The translations under genes were made by a program, and so were the position numbers. A stretch of 64,000 nucleotides of DNA from Lineus longissimus. Taxonomy: Eukaryota; Nemertea; Pilidiophora; Heteronemertea; Lineidae. Shown here piece after piece: positions 39,660-51,327 of this stretch (position 1 is the first letter of the stretch; each line of letters begins with the position of its first letter). A model generated the notes under the pieces. It searched no databases and was not told the origin of the DNA. It worked only from the letters and a program-made list of their open reading frames with translations. The stretch covers positions 1,238,001 to 1,302,000 of the forward strand of contig NC_088323.1 of NCBI RefSeq assembly GCF_910592395.1. The letters are read 5' to 3'.

Positions 39660-39924
39660 CGTGTATATGTTCTGGTCAAAGACACTTATTTGAACTCAGG
39701 AATGTGACCGAATCACATTTACCGAAAGATAGTGGTGTTGCACAACACTAACTTATCCTAAGTGTAGGCCTAACTAATGCTCTTTCACGGTGTCATTTAA
39801 AGACAGTCAACTATGACACCGGCTGCCAAGGGCTGTGGAACATTACTTTTTGTGGTCACACTACTACAATTTAATCACAGGAGGCCAGCAAAGGACCGTT
39901 GGCCAGTTCTATCTGAAAAACACT
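39660..39924 (+). mobile_element. MITE copy 5 (full length, 265 bp)
   Basis: It runs from a degraded left terminus (CGTGTATATGTTCTGGTC) through TTTGAACTCAGGAATGTGAC, AGTGGTGTTGCACAACACTA, CTATGACACCGGCTGCCAAG and TTTGTGGTCACACTA to the right terminus TTGGCCAGTTCTATCTGAAA plus AACACT. The two ends are imperfect inverted repeats. The short ORF at 39835-40077 begins inside it and is not a gene. Confidence 0.92.
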
Positions 39925-42874
39925 ACATATATTAAAGACGACTTTGACACTGGGATCGAGGTACTAATCAATCAACAAGGCAAACAGATGACAGACGTCA
40001 GGTCAGGTCACCGGGATTATGAATGGCTGGTTCTAAAATGCGAAATGGCAATTGATATGATCGGATTGGCATTATAATAGGCTACAGCACTACGAATCAG
40101 GCTAATGGGGCGTTGGTTTTTAGACAGTACAACGCAACCTACGGGTTCATGCGAAACAAGATATTACTTTAACGCTTGTAGATCAAGGCTTTTGGACGCT
40201 GCATCAAGCTGGTAGTCTCTTACATTTGTAACTTATTGTCTTTTTTCTCTGAGGCTTCTGGACTACTGCGGAGTATACTAAGTATTTGTCCAGATTAAGA
40301 ATAGATTGGAATAGATTGGAATCCGGTAATTAGATGATGTGCTATCCACTTCTGTAGAAATCGTCTTTCCCCAGAAATCATAATTGAATTTCGCCAGTAA
40401 GAATACAAATTACACAGTAGCTGTTTGTTTGCCTCTGGGACACACTATAAACTACAGTTGTCCTTGTAATGTCTAACATGCAAGTCTCGGGTTACCCCCC
40501 AGGAGTTCGCTCCCCACTTCTGGACCACTCAGGGTAAACTCATGGTAGATCTTTATATATGATTGCAATGCCTCTACTAGACGAAAAGACGGTTATTACG
40601 GTCAAGAAGAGTATGCCAAAGTATAGGTAGAGCCAGAGCATATTCGCCATATCCGGAACTCCAAACGTCTTGATGTAAAATAACCTGGCTATTTCAGACG
40701 AGGAACGCCCATCTCTGACCTCTTTGATAGAACCTACTGCGACGGAGTAGTATAATTTCTCCTGACTGATTATGTATTGAAATCTGTTATTACCCGATGC
40801 AATCCACTTCAGTACAACAAGCACGACAAGTTATTGAAAGATGATGCAAATGACATCACGCAAGTACCTAAAACTTCTGCACGAATAGCACTGATGTTGT
40901 CAAACGGATGTGATCAACTATGGAACATCTATTTGACATCGTGGATGTGAATGACGAGTTGGTGATGCCATGGTATGAATTTTAAAAGGTTCTGGAATTG
41001 ATATCCTAGACACAAAGGCTTTGGTATCAGAATTAGCAAAGCGGGTGACAACGTCAGAGAGTTGTGCCAGCACAAAGGCAGGAATCAGTGACGTGTAGAT
41101 TGCGATTATCTCTGTGCTTGCATTACAGAAGAAATCTCTGCATCACAGTATAATCACCAACAGTTTCCTGCAAACACAATCTTCGCAAATGAATCAATGA
41201 AAGCAACAGTAAAAGTACTAAAACACATTTAAATTAATCAATTTTCCACAAATCTATCAATTTTCATTTGCTTTAACCTTAATTCGTATTTGCTTCCATT
41301 AACTTTAAGTCATTAAATCTGCCGTCGAAAGTGGGTGATTTTTTTCATTATGGTGGCAGCATTAAACTTTAAGTTTGCAATCAGCATCGCAGATCGATAA
41401 AAACACGTTGATTTAATGCACACCATTAAATATGTATGATATCAAAGGCTTTGCCTTCTTTACCGGGTCTTCCAGGTATCTGATCTCCATTTCAATAAAT
41501 CCATTAAATCAGCTTTTAAATTCACGACTTAAAGAAATTTAAAATGGTGTCGGAGTCACTAGTTTCCTTCCGTTGAATTTTAAAAAATGTTCGTCTTCGC
41601 ATTGAACTTCGCATTGAAGAGTGTTCAAAGAAAAAGTGAAGAAAATGGTACTTTCGCGGTAAAAGCTATTTTGAACCGGTTTTATCCTGAAGAAGGAGTG
41701 CAGGTTCCATAGAGTAATCTTAGGAAAATCCACCTCATCAATATGTAAGCAGTTGCGGTAAGTATGGTAAACCCCTCGAAAACAATCATGTGAAAATTGT
41801 AAATAGTAAATAGTAATTCATAGAACTTTTAAGAAATTATGTCGTCGATGTTGTTGTTATTCCTGTTGGTAACTTAAGGCATAACCAGTTTCTAAGCACG
41901 CCGTGCGTCAGAAAGTTGAATTGGACATCCAATGAACATCCTTCTAACCGATTCTTCAAGTACAATAAGCCGATTTTCCCTAAATCGCGATATTCCCAGC
42001 ACGTACCTGCAAGCTTGTCCTATTGCTACATCTTGGAATAATAATGATATTCTGCTTGCATCCCGGTTCTATTGGTCATTTATGAGGCTTAACCTAGCTT
42101 ATCTTTTTTTACTGACTTGGCTGGCGTAAGCAGGCTTCGCGTGAGAGATTTCGCCACTTTGCTACAAAGTTGGGGGAAGTATTCGAGGCATCATGTTCTA
42201 GGACATGTCCACCGTGTGCTCACGAGTTGCAGCCTCAGTTGGTCATCAAAATGCACCAGAGTCACGCGGATGACCAAATATCAAGGTGATTATTTTGATA
42301 TCCAAACGGCAAAATCCTACTTATTCTACCCATCGACTGTTTACCGACCACTCTTAGAGCGTTTTACTTGTCGATCCTTAAAATTACAAGAGACAACAAG
42401 ATATCCGCATCGGAAGTGAAAATGCAACTTGTGGGTTGTCTTATTTTCCTTTTGGAGCGTTGGGTCTTACGCGTCTTCCTGTATTCATATATCGTGGACA
42501 AGGAGCAGATGAAGATGTCATCGGGTAATAGATTATAAGTTGAAAACAGTTTATGTTCGAACTCTCACAGACTGACTGGCATTCAAATCAACGGCGACCG
42601 ATCATGAACAGAGACAATGCATTTGACGTCACACATTCGCGACAGCCCGGCTCAGTTTCAACGAGACAGACAATGGTGTCAACCGCCACATTAGGTTTAA
42701 TCCAATAAGACTCCTTTGTGCTCTCCGGGGTTCCATTATTGGATTGAATGGAGTTGTCAGATATGACGGACTGGGCTTGATATACTAGTACATACGTGTA
42801 CTAAGGTATGGAAAGACGATTGTCACCATCATACGGTCAGAGGCAATGCTATCCGGCAACAAAATCACATATAA
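39925..42874. other. Non-genic stretch, nothing recognisable
   Basis: Only short, motif-free ORFs are present (for example 42117-42419 plus). No RNA genes or repeats beyond a short GAATAGATTG duplication near 40303-40322. Confidence 0.5.
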
Positions 42875-43146
42875 AGTGTTTTTCATACAGATCTGGCCAA
42901 AGGAACTTGGCTGACCTCTTGTCACTAAACTGTAGTTGCGTTATCACAAACACTAATGTCACACAGCCCTTGGAAGCCGGTGTCATAGTTGACCGATTTC
43001 AGTCGACACCGTGAAAAAGCATTGGTCAAGGCGTACCCTTAGGATAATCTAGTGTTCTGCAACACCACTATCTTTTGGTAAATGTGATCTGGTCACATTC
43101 CTGAGTTCAACTTAGTACCTTTGGCCAGAACGATATGAAAAACGCT
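42875..43146 (-). mobile_element. MITE copy 6 (full length, 272 bp)
   Basis: This is the best-preserved copy. One end is AGTGTTTTTCATACAG followed by ATCTGGCCAAAGGAACTTGG. The other end is TTAGTACCTTTGGCCAGAAC followed by GATATGAAAAACGCT. These are terminal inverted repeats of about 32 bp with a few mismatches. The interior holds GCGTTATCACAAACACTAAT, GTCATAGTTGACCGA and GTTCTGCAACACCACTATC. It is in reverse orientation to copies 1, 2, 5, 9 and 10, and has no coding capacity. Confidence 0.95.
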
Positions 43147-45087
43147 ATACATTTTATAATGTACATGTTCGTGCACGGCAAACCAATTCAGGCTGTTACA
43201 CATAGACCTATTCACGTAAGGCGAAAGGCCTTTTGTGTTGACCCGCTGGCGTCGGCAGGGTATATTTTGCCAAACAATAGAATTTAACATTAAGCTTGTG
43301 ACCCTGTCGGCAAACAATAGGCCTATATTAACAGATATACGTAAGAAGTAATAATAGCAAACAAAACTGCCAAAGTATGACAATTAGTTACATCAACGTC
43401 ATATGAAAGCAATATTTAGCACGATAGCTACATGTTTATAATGTATCTTAAAATCACTCTTGCGTTGCATCAAAAGAGAAATCATAGTTTCAATGTTTGA
43501 TGTCAACATTAAGAATAGCAAACTATCCTAATTGTATTAAAATTGGAAACCCCGAAGCCGCGGTCATAAAAAGTAGGACCGATTAACTTCGTTTATGGCA
43601 GATTATCGCTTGCTGAGGATTCAGATTTCATGCCTTCTCACCCCGGAGAATCAATATCTTAATCATTTCAAAGCGGATTTTCTTCTTGCCGTTGCGTCAT
43701 CCCCACCTCAGCTGAATCTTCAAAGACATCCCGGCGTTGTGTGTTGGAAACAAAGGGCCTCATTACTGCTCCTTCGGGGCAGGAAGCAGGTTTGAGCTCT
43801 TCTGCGCTGATGACAACAAACATGTTCTCATATTCCATTTCGACTAAACAAACCAAAGTGGGCGGAATTCAACTCTTGAAACAAAACGGTCAAAGGTGGC
43901 TCGACCAAGCCCTTGAGCACCATCCCACAAAAGTCAAATCAAAATATCTCCCACATAACTTATCATCTCAATCTTCGCCGCATGGCCCCTTTTTAATCAA
44001 TGACTCCATTAGGGCGTGGTATCAGATTGTTTAAGGAAACTCACAACTTACAAGTTAGCCTGAGCTGATTGCTGATCGTGCAGGGAAGGGAAGCAGACTT
44101 GCTTTTGCCTCTAGTAACATTGAAATTCGATGGTTTCATCAGAAAACCGTATCAGATTTTTCAGATGGAAAATTAGATCACGCAACAGTCGTGTGTGCAA
44201 CTATACTGAGATGCTGTATCACTTCAGATATACGGAAATTGGAAGGCCAACATAATATATGAATGAAGCTCTGATCTAGAGACATTGGAGCACGCTAACC
44301 ATCAATGTTGAAATATTGAATCTGTGAACCTGCGAAGTTTGATCATTAAGGAACGGCTTGGTTCCCAGTTCAATTCCTGTGGGCATTTCCTGACGTGCCC
44401 GACACAAACGACATCATTATTTGAGTAGTGGGCGACCATTGGTTACTTTGGCACTAACATGATTAACAGATGGGTTCACATCCTCCCACGGAATGAGGAA
44501 ATCAGCAGGAAATCACGCCTTGTACTTTGACTCACAGAATCACATATACTGCCACCTTCGACAAATCTTCGATTTCCTAGGATGATTGAGTTACTTGGCG
44601 CGATGAAGATTCGAACGGAGTGAAGCCATATGACCGGTAATGTTCGACCCTTGCTTTTTTGTGGACCATAAAACAGTTGTAAGTATTCGTTAACCCTCGG
44701 AGTCTGGTTACTTTAAGGTTAACCATAGCAGTATAACATATATGAAGTAATCTTCTACCGTGGTTGAATGTCCCCCTCACAACATCGAGTTGGAGCGTTT
44801 CACTTTATGTTTATAACTATATGTAAACAAGGCACATGAAACCAACAATAACATATTAACTCAATTAGGTCTGATGGCAATAACACTTAATTCATTAGGC
44901 TCTGACGAGAGACACTTCAGTTCAATTTAACAATTTCATGTAGATAATTCGATTGAAACAAATGACGCTTCTCGCTATTGCAACAAGGCAGCAACCAAGC
45001 TCCATCAGATAGCGACCAGGACAGTCTCTCACCACCGTACTGAAAACAACACAGCCACTCCTGATCAATTGGGAGCTTGTTCCTACA

Positions 45088-45201
45088 ATGTTTGCAGTTG
45101 TTGCAACCTTGCTCCTCTCTGTAGCAGAAAGCAAGCTTGATCCTGGACTGATCACTGTTATTGTGGTGAACAGTGACTCTGGCCATACTTATATCAGTTG
45201 G
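45088..45201 (+). CDS. Candidate first exon with signal peptide
   Basis: From an ATG, 38 codons encode MFAVVATLLLSVAES, which looks like a signal peptide, then KLDPGLITVIVVNSDSGHTY and ISW. A perfect donor follows immediately (GTAAGT at 45202-45207), leaving the exon in phase 0. No downstream exon was identified. The frame is also open upstream to a TAG at 45010, so the hydrophobic stretch could instead be an internal membrane segment. Overlapping minus-strand frames (44917-45186) are alternatives with no better support. Confidence 0.3.
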
Positions 45202-46178
45202 GTAAGTAGAATTGTTAGTTAAGCCATGTCATTCGCATGTTACTTACAGGTTAATATTGACACGGGTGACTTGGGGCTGCTGGACTAATGTGATATTTGT
45301 ATGGATTCGTGTTTGTTTACGTCAGTTCCCATGTGAAGACTCTTCGATATTGGTGCATCAGGCTGGATGAGCTACTGGTAGTACCTGATACTGTGTTGTC
45401 TTAGGTCCGCAATGACCTTGGGCCAAGATAACACAGCCTTGGCGATATTATTGAAGACCCAAGGAGAACACCAGAAATGGGTTAGGGTTAAGAAAGCTAT
45501 TTGTACTCGTATATACTTCTACATCTACTAAGAGCATGTCCTATTGTCGAGTCTTCGACTACAGCAGCAACACAACCAGAGTCCAATGGCTGTGTGATAG
45601 TAAAAGAACCCTTTCAGTTTCAGCCTCTTGCCTCCAGCTTAGAGGTGCCTGTGATAGGATGACCTGTCCACTTTGATGCGGGAACAATATAATCTATCAG
45701 GTTTGAGTGATTGTCTTACATTGGCCACTGACGAAGCCTGCGTCAATGGGAGATTATACTTCTCGCAATGATATATGATCATGTATGATGAATTGAGGAT
45801 GACCGTCAGTACCGAAGGCTGTGTGATGCCAGAGATAAGGTAGGCGCATAGGGATTGGTTAAAACGCTTAACACATTCAACCTTCTGAAATTACATTGGA
45901 AAACTCTCAATAAGTCATTTCGAATGGCACTGAATGAGTATCTACTTGTATTACTTCGATGCGGATAAGTGTTCGTCGGCTACCGTTGCAAGACCTTATT
46001 GTCCACCATAAATCGTGCCCATGCATCGGTTATTCAAAAAGTCAAATCATTCACTTGTCGTTCACTTTGACCATGTCAATTAATTTCACCCAAACCCTTC
46101 AAGAAATGGCCACGTTTATAATGACTGAACCTGTTTTAACAACCGAAGTCCAGTTTGGATAATGCGCTTTAAATCTAA

Positions 46179-46437
46179 AGTGTTTCCAGATAGATCTGGC
46201 CAAAAAGTACTTGGCTGACCTCTTGTCACTAAACTGTATAGTGTGATCACAAATAGTAATGTTACACAGCCCTTGGCAGCCGGTGTCATAGTTGACCGAA
46301 TTTAGTTTACACCGTGAAAGAGCATTGTAGGTTGTGCAATACCACTATCCTTTGGTAAATGTGATCTGGTCACATTCTTGAGTTCAACTAAGTACCTTTG
46401 GCTGGAACGATCTGGCCAGAACGATATGAAAAAAACT
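46179..46437 (-). mobile_element. MITE copy 7 (near full length)
   Basis: It begins AGTGTTTCCAGATAGATC and TGGCCAAAAAGTACTTGGC, contains GTGTGATCACAAATAGTAAT, GGCAGCCGGTGTCATAGTTG and AATGTGATCTGGTCACATTC, and ends at GATATGAAAAAAAC. The right terminus carries a local duplication (GGAACGATCTGGCCAGAACGA). Confidence 0.93.
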
Positions 46438-47146
46438 TTATGACAAAGCAAAGTGGCTACATGACCCTCTGTCCTTGTCACAAACAACACAATGCACCCT
46501 CGCGAACTAATCGCAGATGAAGACTAATAAGCAGACCAGAAGATGCCCAATTAATTACGGGAATGGCTCAAATAAACAAAGCAAACGCCCTCTTTGTAAA
46601 TATCTAAATACCAGGTAATTACCCCTAATGCCACGCACTGGGATATTACGATTAGTGACAGGTTTGTGCGTTTGACGTTTTTGGCGGATTTTGTCCGCAA
46701 ATTTGGTTGACTGGTGGTTCTTCACCGAAATGAAAAACATCGGAAGGTTTTTTGAAATTATGAAAAAAAACGTTAAGTGGCGGGGTGCATAATTTTGCTG
46801 GCCGAAACACATAAAATCTGTTCAGTCAATTATCCAAACCATCTCGGTGTATGAAAGCCTTCGATTTTAAACTCATGGCCATTTTCTCTTCATTAGCCTG
46901 TCTTATTACTCCAATAATCAGATTATGTTTCATTATATTTAATTTGGCCCAGTGCATAGTTGACAGAATGAGATTTATCATAGAGGGTCGCTTTCTATGA
47001 CGAACCTAACAGAACTGTCAGAGGAGCAAGCCCGATGAGTGGGGACCACCCGATGCAACTTTTTATCAAAAGCAACCACAATTTATCGCAGGCATAGATC
47101 ATCCATCAAAGTGGCAACCACACAAAAATTCTCAAAAGTATTCACC

Positions 47147-47211
47147 ATGGCGATCTGAAGCTTGTGTGAAATAAAGATTCGCTCTATTTCACACAAGGTT
47201 CAGATCGCCAT
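47147..47211. repeat. 27-bp near-perfect hairpin with 11-nt loop
   Basis: The left arm 47147-47173 (ATGGCGATCTGAAGCTTGTG and 7 more bases) and right arm 47185-47211 (TATTTCACACAAGGTTCAGA and 7 more) are reverse complements at 26 of 27 positions, separated by AAGATTCGCTC. Pairing stops abruptly outside the arms. It may be a recent small inverted duplication, a structured RNA element or a hairpin precursor; see findings. Confidence 0.85.
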
Positions 47212-48860
47212 CGCCTGGCTATGAGACGCTGATTTCAGACAGCAATGTGCTGGTGACACATCCTTTCCTCATCACTGACACACAAACACCTTTTCAATCA
47301 AAAAATAATTTTCATTTCAAAATCAGGTTTATCATGTTCATGCGGAGACGATTTGGATTTTGAAAAAAACGGCTCGAGTTAACATTCAATTTCGAAGTGT
47401 TGATTTCCTTAATGTAGGTGTGTTTGTAAAGGGCTTAGTATCGTTTGAACGCGTCCTCAGCATCACACTGGCAGTTCAACAAGAAGGATCACTACGTGAG
47501 TATAACCCCTGGCCACGCTGACAGAGCCTGCTCTTGGTAATCAAATATTCGTACCGTATCTCGTCTACCTGATGGATTTACCATGTACCCAGCAGAAGAA
47601 ACTGTCCCCATTTCCTTTCGCCCTCGATTACGTCAGATCATCAACAACAGGATCAACAGATGGTGTCCGAAACTGACAACACACCTGTCATTTTTACAGC
47701 AAAATAATGTCTGATTTCATATTTCCAGTTCCGGTGTTGCATCATAATTGGCTTCATTTGATGGCCGGGATGTTTTTGATATGTTATCGTTCATAAAACA
47801 AGTTCCGTTTGCGAGAAACGTCGTCATCGAAAATTGGTAATCAGCAAGGCTGAAACCACATCAAAATGCCAATAGTGAAGAACTCTCAGTCATAGCTCGG
47901 CGAGTAGGTGTCTTCATAGCAAACTATCGCCATATTTACAAGGTGTCACAATTGCAGTCAATACTTAGAGTGAGCAGAACAGGTCGTTAAACTTGCATAG
48001 AAATTTAGGTACAAGTAACTTTTAAGGCTACATGGCACATGGATGAGAGAGAAAAATTACAACCTAGAAAACCACGCCGCCTGTTGTAAAGAGGATTCAA
48101 ATTCAGACACAACGAAATATGAACCTCGCCTGGGGCATACTTTCATGTGAATAATCGAATCTCGCTTGAAGCGTTCAACTTGAATTTCATCAATGGGAAG
48201 GACACTTATCAAACCCTTGACGGTTTTGGAACTCCCATCAACACTGAAATATGCATACTAGAGGCTCAACAAAGAGATAATTGACAAGATCGAACAGCAG
48301 AAGACCTCCTAGGGGAATGTGTCATCACTGATCATCTCGCCTTGTACGATCACTACCCCCAGTGGGACAGGAGTAAGGTTGGTATAACACAACGTGGGAT
48401 GAGAACGTTTCTACGGAGTAAAAGAAATGGTTTTGTTTTTCTTCTGTAATCTCTCGTATCACTGCGGGTGATTTTACTCTGGTACAATTCGAAAAGCTAC
48501 GGGGCTTCTCAAAGAGCTCATGGACAGAGGCACAACATGAGTATACTATGATGCCTTGGAGTTCTCGCCAGAGGACAACTGCCTGAGGACATAACACCCG
48601 GGAGCATCTACGAGGTTTCGGTCCAATCTGTGATTAGGACAATAGAACATCCTATGCTATTACTATCGTAGCGCATTTGATTGGCCAATTGATTGCCTTG
48701 TAGATCGAGTGAAGACAACGAATGAAAGTTCATGATCGTACTATGTTAAGGGAACCTCTAGGCAGGAGCTGAGGGGATCAAAATGACGGTTTTCGGGCGA
48801 CTATACACAGTGATGGGGCTCGGCTGGATTTGATTCCGGGATAAACATATTTCTCGTATA
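47212..48860. other. Non-genic stretch, nothing recognisable
   Basis: Short ORFs only, without motifs or splice support. Confidence 0.5.
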
Positions 48861-49087
48861 ATGTTTTTCAGATAGATCTGGCCAAAGGTACTTGACTTGG
48901 CTGACCTCCTGTCACTATTACAATGCCATAGTTGACCGGCTTTTAATGACACCGAGAAAGTGCACTGGTTAGGCCTACCGAAAGGATAATCTAGTGTTGT
49001 GCAACACCACTATCTTTTGGTAAATGTGATCTGTCACATTGTCGAGTTCAACTGAGTACCATTGACCAGAACGACATGAAAAACACT
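48861..49087 (-). mobile_element. MITE copy 8 (internal deletion)
   Basis: The terminal sequences ATGTTTTTCAGATAGATCTG and GACATGAAAAACACT are both present. It retains CTAGTGTTGTGCAACACCAC and AATGTGATCTGTCACATT but lacks much of the block between the left terminus and CATAGTTGACCGGC, including the CACAGCCCTTGG segment. Confidence 0.92.
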
Positions 49088-49981
49088 GTGCAAGCGGGAA
49101 TGTCACAAGGTGTTGTGATGTAGTACGTTCTGCCACATTAGGTGAAACCTTTTAATAGCTAATGAACTTTTGATTAGTTTGACAACACAATTATAGATAA
49201 TTATTGAGGATGACCAAACTATTAATTTCCTGATTATTTTTGTTGTGTAGTTCCCCTTGGTCATAAAATGTACTTACTGTATATGATAGGATTAGAGCAC
49301 CATGCTCATTAATAAAAGCAGTCATCAATGTATCTATGAATAAACTACAATGCTAATTCATTGAAATGGTATTTGAGATGCACTGACATATTCTGAGAAA
49401 GACTGGGCTATATACCACCAGTTAGCAGCTCTTTTTATATGAGGAAGAGACCCCGTAAATACAAAATATCTATTTTCAGCCCAAACTGATCTTCTCAAGA
49501 CATCGTGCTATATTTGACCTCATTGTTTATGTCCGTAGTAATTGATACCAAACTGTATATAGTTCAGAAGGCGACGAGGATAAACGTAAATGAATAGCCT
49601 GTTCTTGCCACACCTGATCCTTCTTATATGACTTTGTTATTAGTTTGTTAGTTGGCCATGTACGGCCTACGGCTGAACATCCACAATCTCGCTCTTATCG
49701 TTACATTGATAGTGATAGTCTATAGCTAATCCCGGAGCTAATCGGCCGAGACACGATGAGCTATAATAACCAAATCACGACTGGTCCCTTTGCCCCTCTT
49801 CTTGTCCAAATATACCGGTAACAAAAGTATCAAGTACACCCAGCAGAAAGAACGGACCGGCATTAGAGAGGACTGGCCTCACAATACCTCATCCTATCCG
49901 GAAGGCCTAAAACAGATCTACTCGGGCATGCATCACGGCTGCCAGCTGCCATGGCGCCCCTACGACCTTAGGTCATCGGTC
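49088..49981. other. Non-genic stretch, nothing recognisable
   Basis: Nothing is seen here beyond the flank of the AGT microsatellite that follows. Confidence 0.5.
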
Positions 49982-49991
49982 TTAGTAGTAC

Positions 49992-50026
<35 letters not shown>

Positions 50027-50027
50027 A

Positions 50028-50059
<32 letters not shown>

Positions 50060-50060
50060 A

Positions 50061-50095
<35 letters not shown>

Positions 50096-50156
50096 ATAGT
50101 AGTAGTAGTAATAGTAGTAGTAGTAGTAGTAGTAGTAGTAATAGTAGTAGTAGTAA

Positions 50157-50194
<38 letters not shown>

Positions 50195-50195
50195 A

Positions 50196-50242
<47 letters not shown>

Positions 50243-50262
50243 CAAGTAGTACTAGTAGTAGC
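49982..50262. repeat. AGT trinucleotide microsatellite, about 280 bp
   Basis: An almost uninterrupted AGT (GTA/TAG) run, broken at intervals by AAT triplets (GTAATAG) and bounded on both sides by GTACTAGTAG or AGTACTAGT variants. It is the sole cause of the poly-Val, poly-Leu and poly-Tyr frames at this position. The regularly spaced AAT interruptions give it internal higher-order structure. Confidence 0.97.
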
Positions 50263-51027
50263 AGGGAGAGCGAGGTAAAGTGATCATGCGAGTCTTCCAT
50301 ATGCGTGAGGTCTGTTTACAACAGGGCCTATAACCTTGCGACATGATGTCATCACCATGCTCCTTGTACACCACGTCACCTCTCAAACAGAAAATCGGGA
50401 ATGTCACATTTTGGCTTACATCTCCATATTTATTAGACTTAGTCTGAAGTTGAAGTAAAATGACCCATCACCCTAGTAGTCCTGGATACAACAACACAAA
50501 CGAATACCAAATACGCCTATTATCCGAAAGATTGGTTTCATATTTGATTATCGAGCGTCAATGGTACAGGAACCAGGACAAGAGACCTGTCTGATCTCAT
50601 CGCAATGGAAATGATATTCATTACGACTAATTGAAGTGTCAAACGGTCCGCCTGGATGCAAATAAGTCAATGATCAGGTGGAGGCGATTGATTGCCTGCT
50701 CCCTGAGAGCAGGGATGGGGTCGCAGGTGTCAATGAGGGTATCATGAATTCAAGGCAACTGGAGCAGAAGGATTTTACCATAGTTTTGAACGTTTGTGCA
50801 ATGAGCAAAGAGACAAAAACGAAGAATGCACATCACCAAATACCGTTGTCGATTGCACATCGCAATAGCAATCCTCCAGAAAAAAAAAACCCACGTGCCT
50901 GAACTGTGACTTGATATGGAGTGTCTCCATCTTCGAAGCAGCAGAAACATCATTGGATGGATGATATGACATGATATGACATGATCATCAAAACACAGAT
51001 ACCTTTTCCGTTTTCAGTATGAAATAT
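50263..51027. other. Non-genic stretch beyond the 3' end of the C7orf25-like gene
   Basis: Short overlapping frames are present, plus a small ATATGACATG duplication near 50966-50985. No feature is supported. Confidence 0.5.
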
Positions 51028-51033
51028 TTTATT
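51028..51033 (-). terminator. Polyadenylation signal of the C7orf25-like gene
   Basis: AATAAA on the minus strand (TTTATT on the plus strand), 180 bp past the stop codon of the C7orf25-like gene. It is the first canonical signal downstream and gives a compact 3' UTR. Confidence 0.65.
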
Positions 51034-51213
51034 AACAAAAACAACGACAACTGAAATACTAGTATTAGCAACACTTTGCTCTGGCAAAACGTTGTTCTCA
51101 AAGTGAACAACTTCAGTGCCTCTTTGAGATAATGTCTTAGAGCTATGAATACCTGCTCTTAACATCATAGTTAATAGTGCGTACAGAGCCCTCTATAGGG
51201 CAGAGAGCTTATT

Positions 51214-51327
51214 TCATTGTAGAGTTGTCACATCTTCGTTTCCTGTTTCTGTTATTGGCGTGGCAGTGAGTTCTTTCTGCTCGGTAAGAGCCCTTGGCTC
51301 GTGGGGGAAGACGACAAAGGAAACACC
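51214..51327 (-). CDS. C7orf25: C7orf25-like gene, terminal exon
   Basis: 114 bp including the TGA stop (51214-51216). The acceptor is TTTTCGTTGCAG. It encodes GVSFVVFPHEPRALTEQKEL and then a short variable tail ending TTLQ. The upstream 450-bp intron contains MITE copy 9. Confidence 0.93.
   Translation of the reverse strand, partial: GVSFVVFPHEPRALTEQKELTATPITETGNEDVTTLQ

Noticed and set aside
42875-43146. TGTGA-N5-TCACA inside the MITEs resembles a bacterial CRP site
   Set aside because: The DNA is animal nuclear sequence and the motif is an internal palindrome shared by transposon copies; the likeness is coincidental.
44340-44400. Possible second tRNA-like B box (AGTTCAATTCC)
   Set aside because: No convincing A box, anticodon arm or acceptor stem could be paired with it.
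49790-50300. ORFs of 162, 110 and 84 codons encoding poly-Val, poly-Leu and poly-Tyr
   Set aside because: They are frame readings of the AGT microsatellite; the homopolymers carry no independent evidence of coding.
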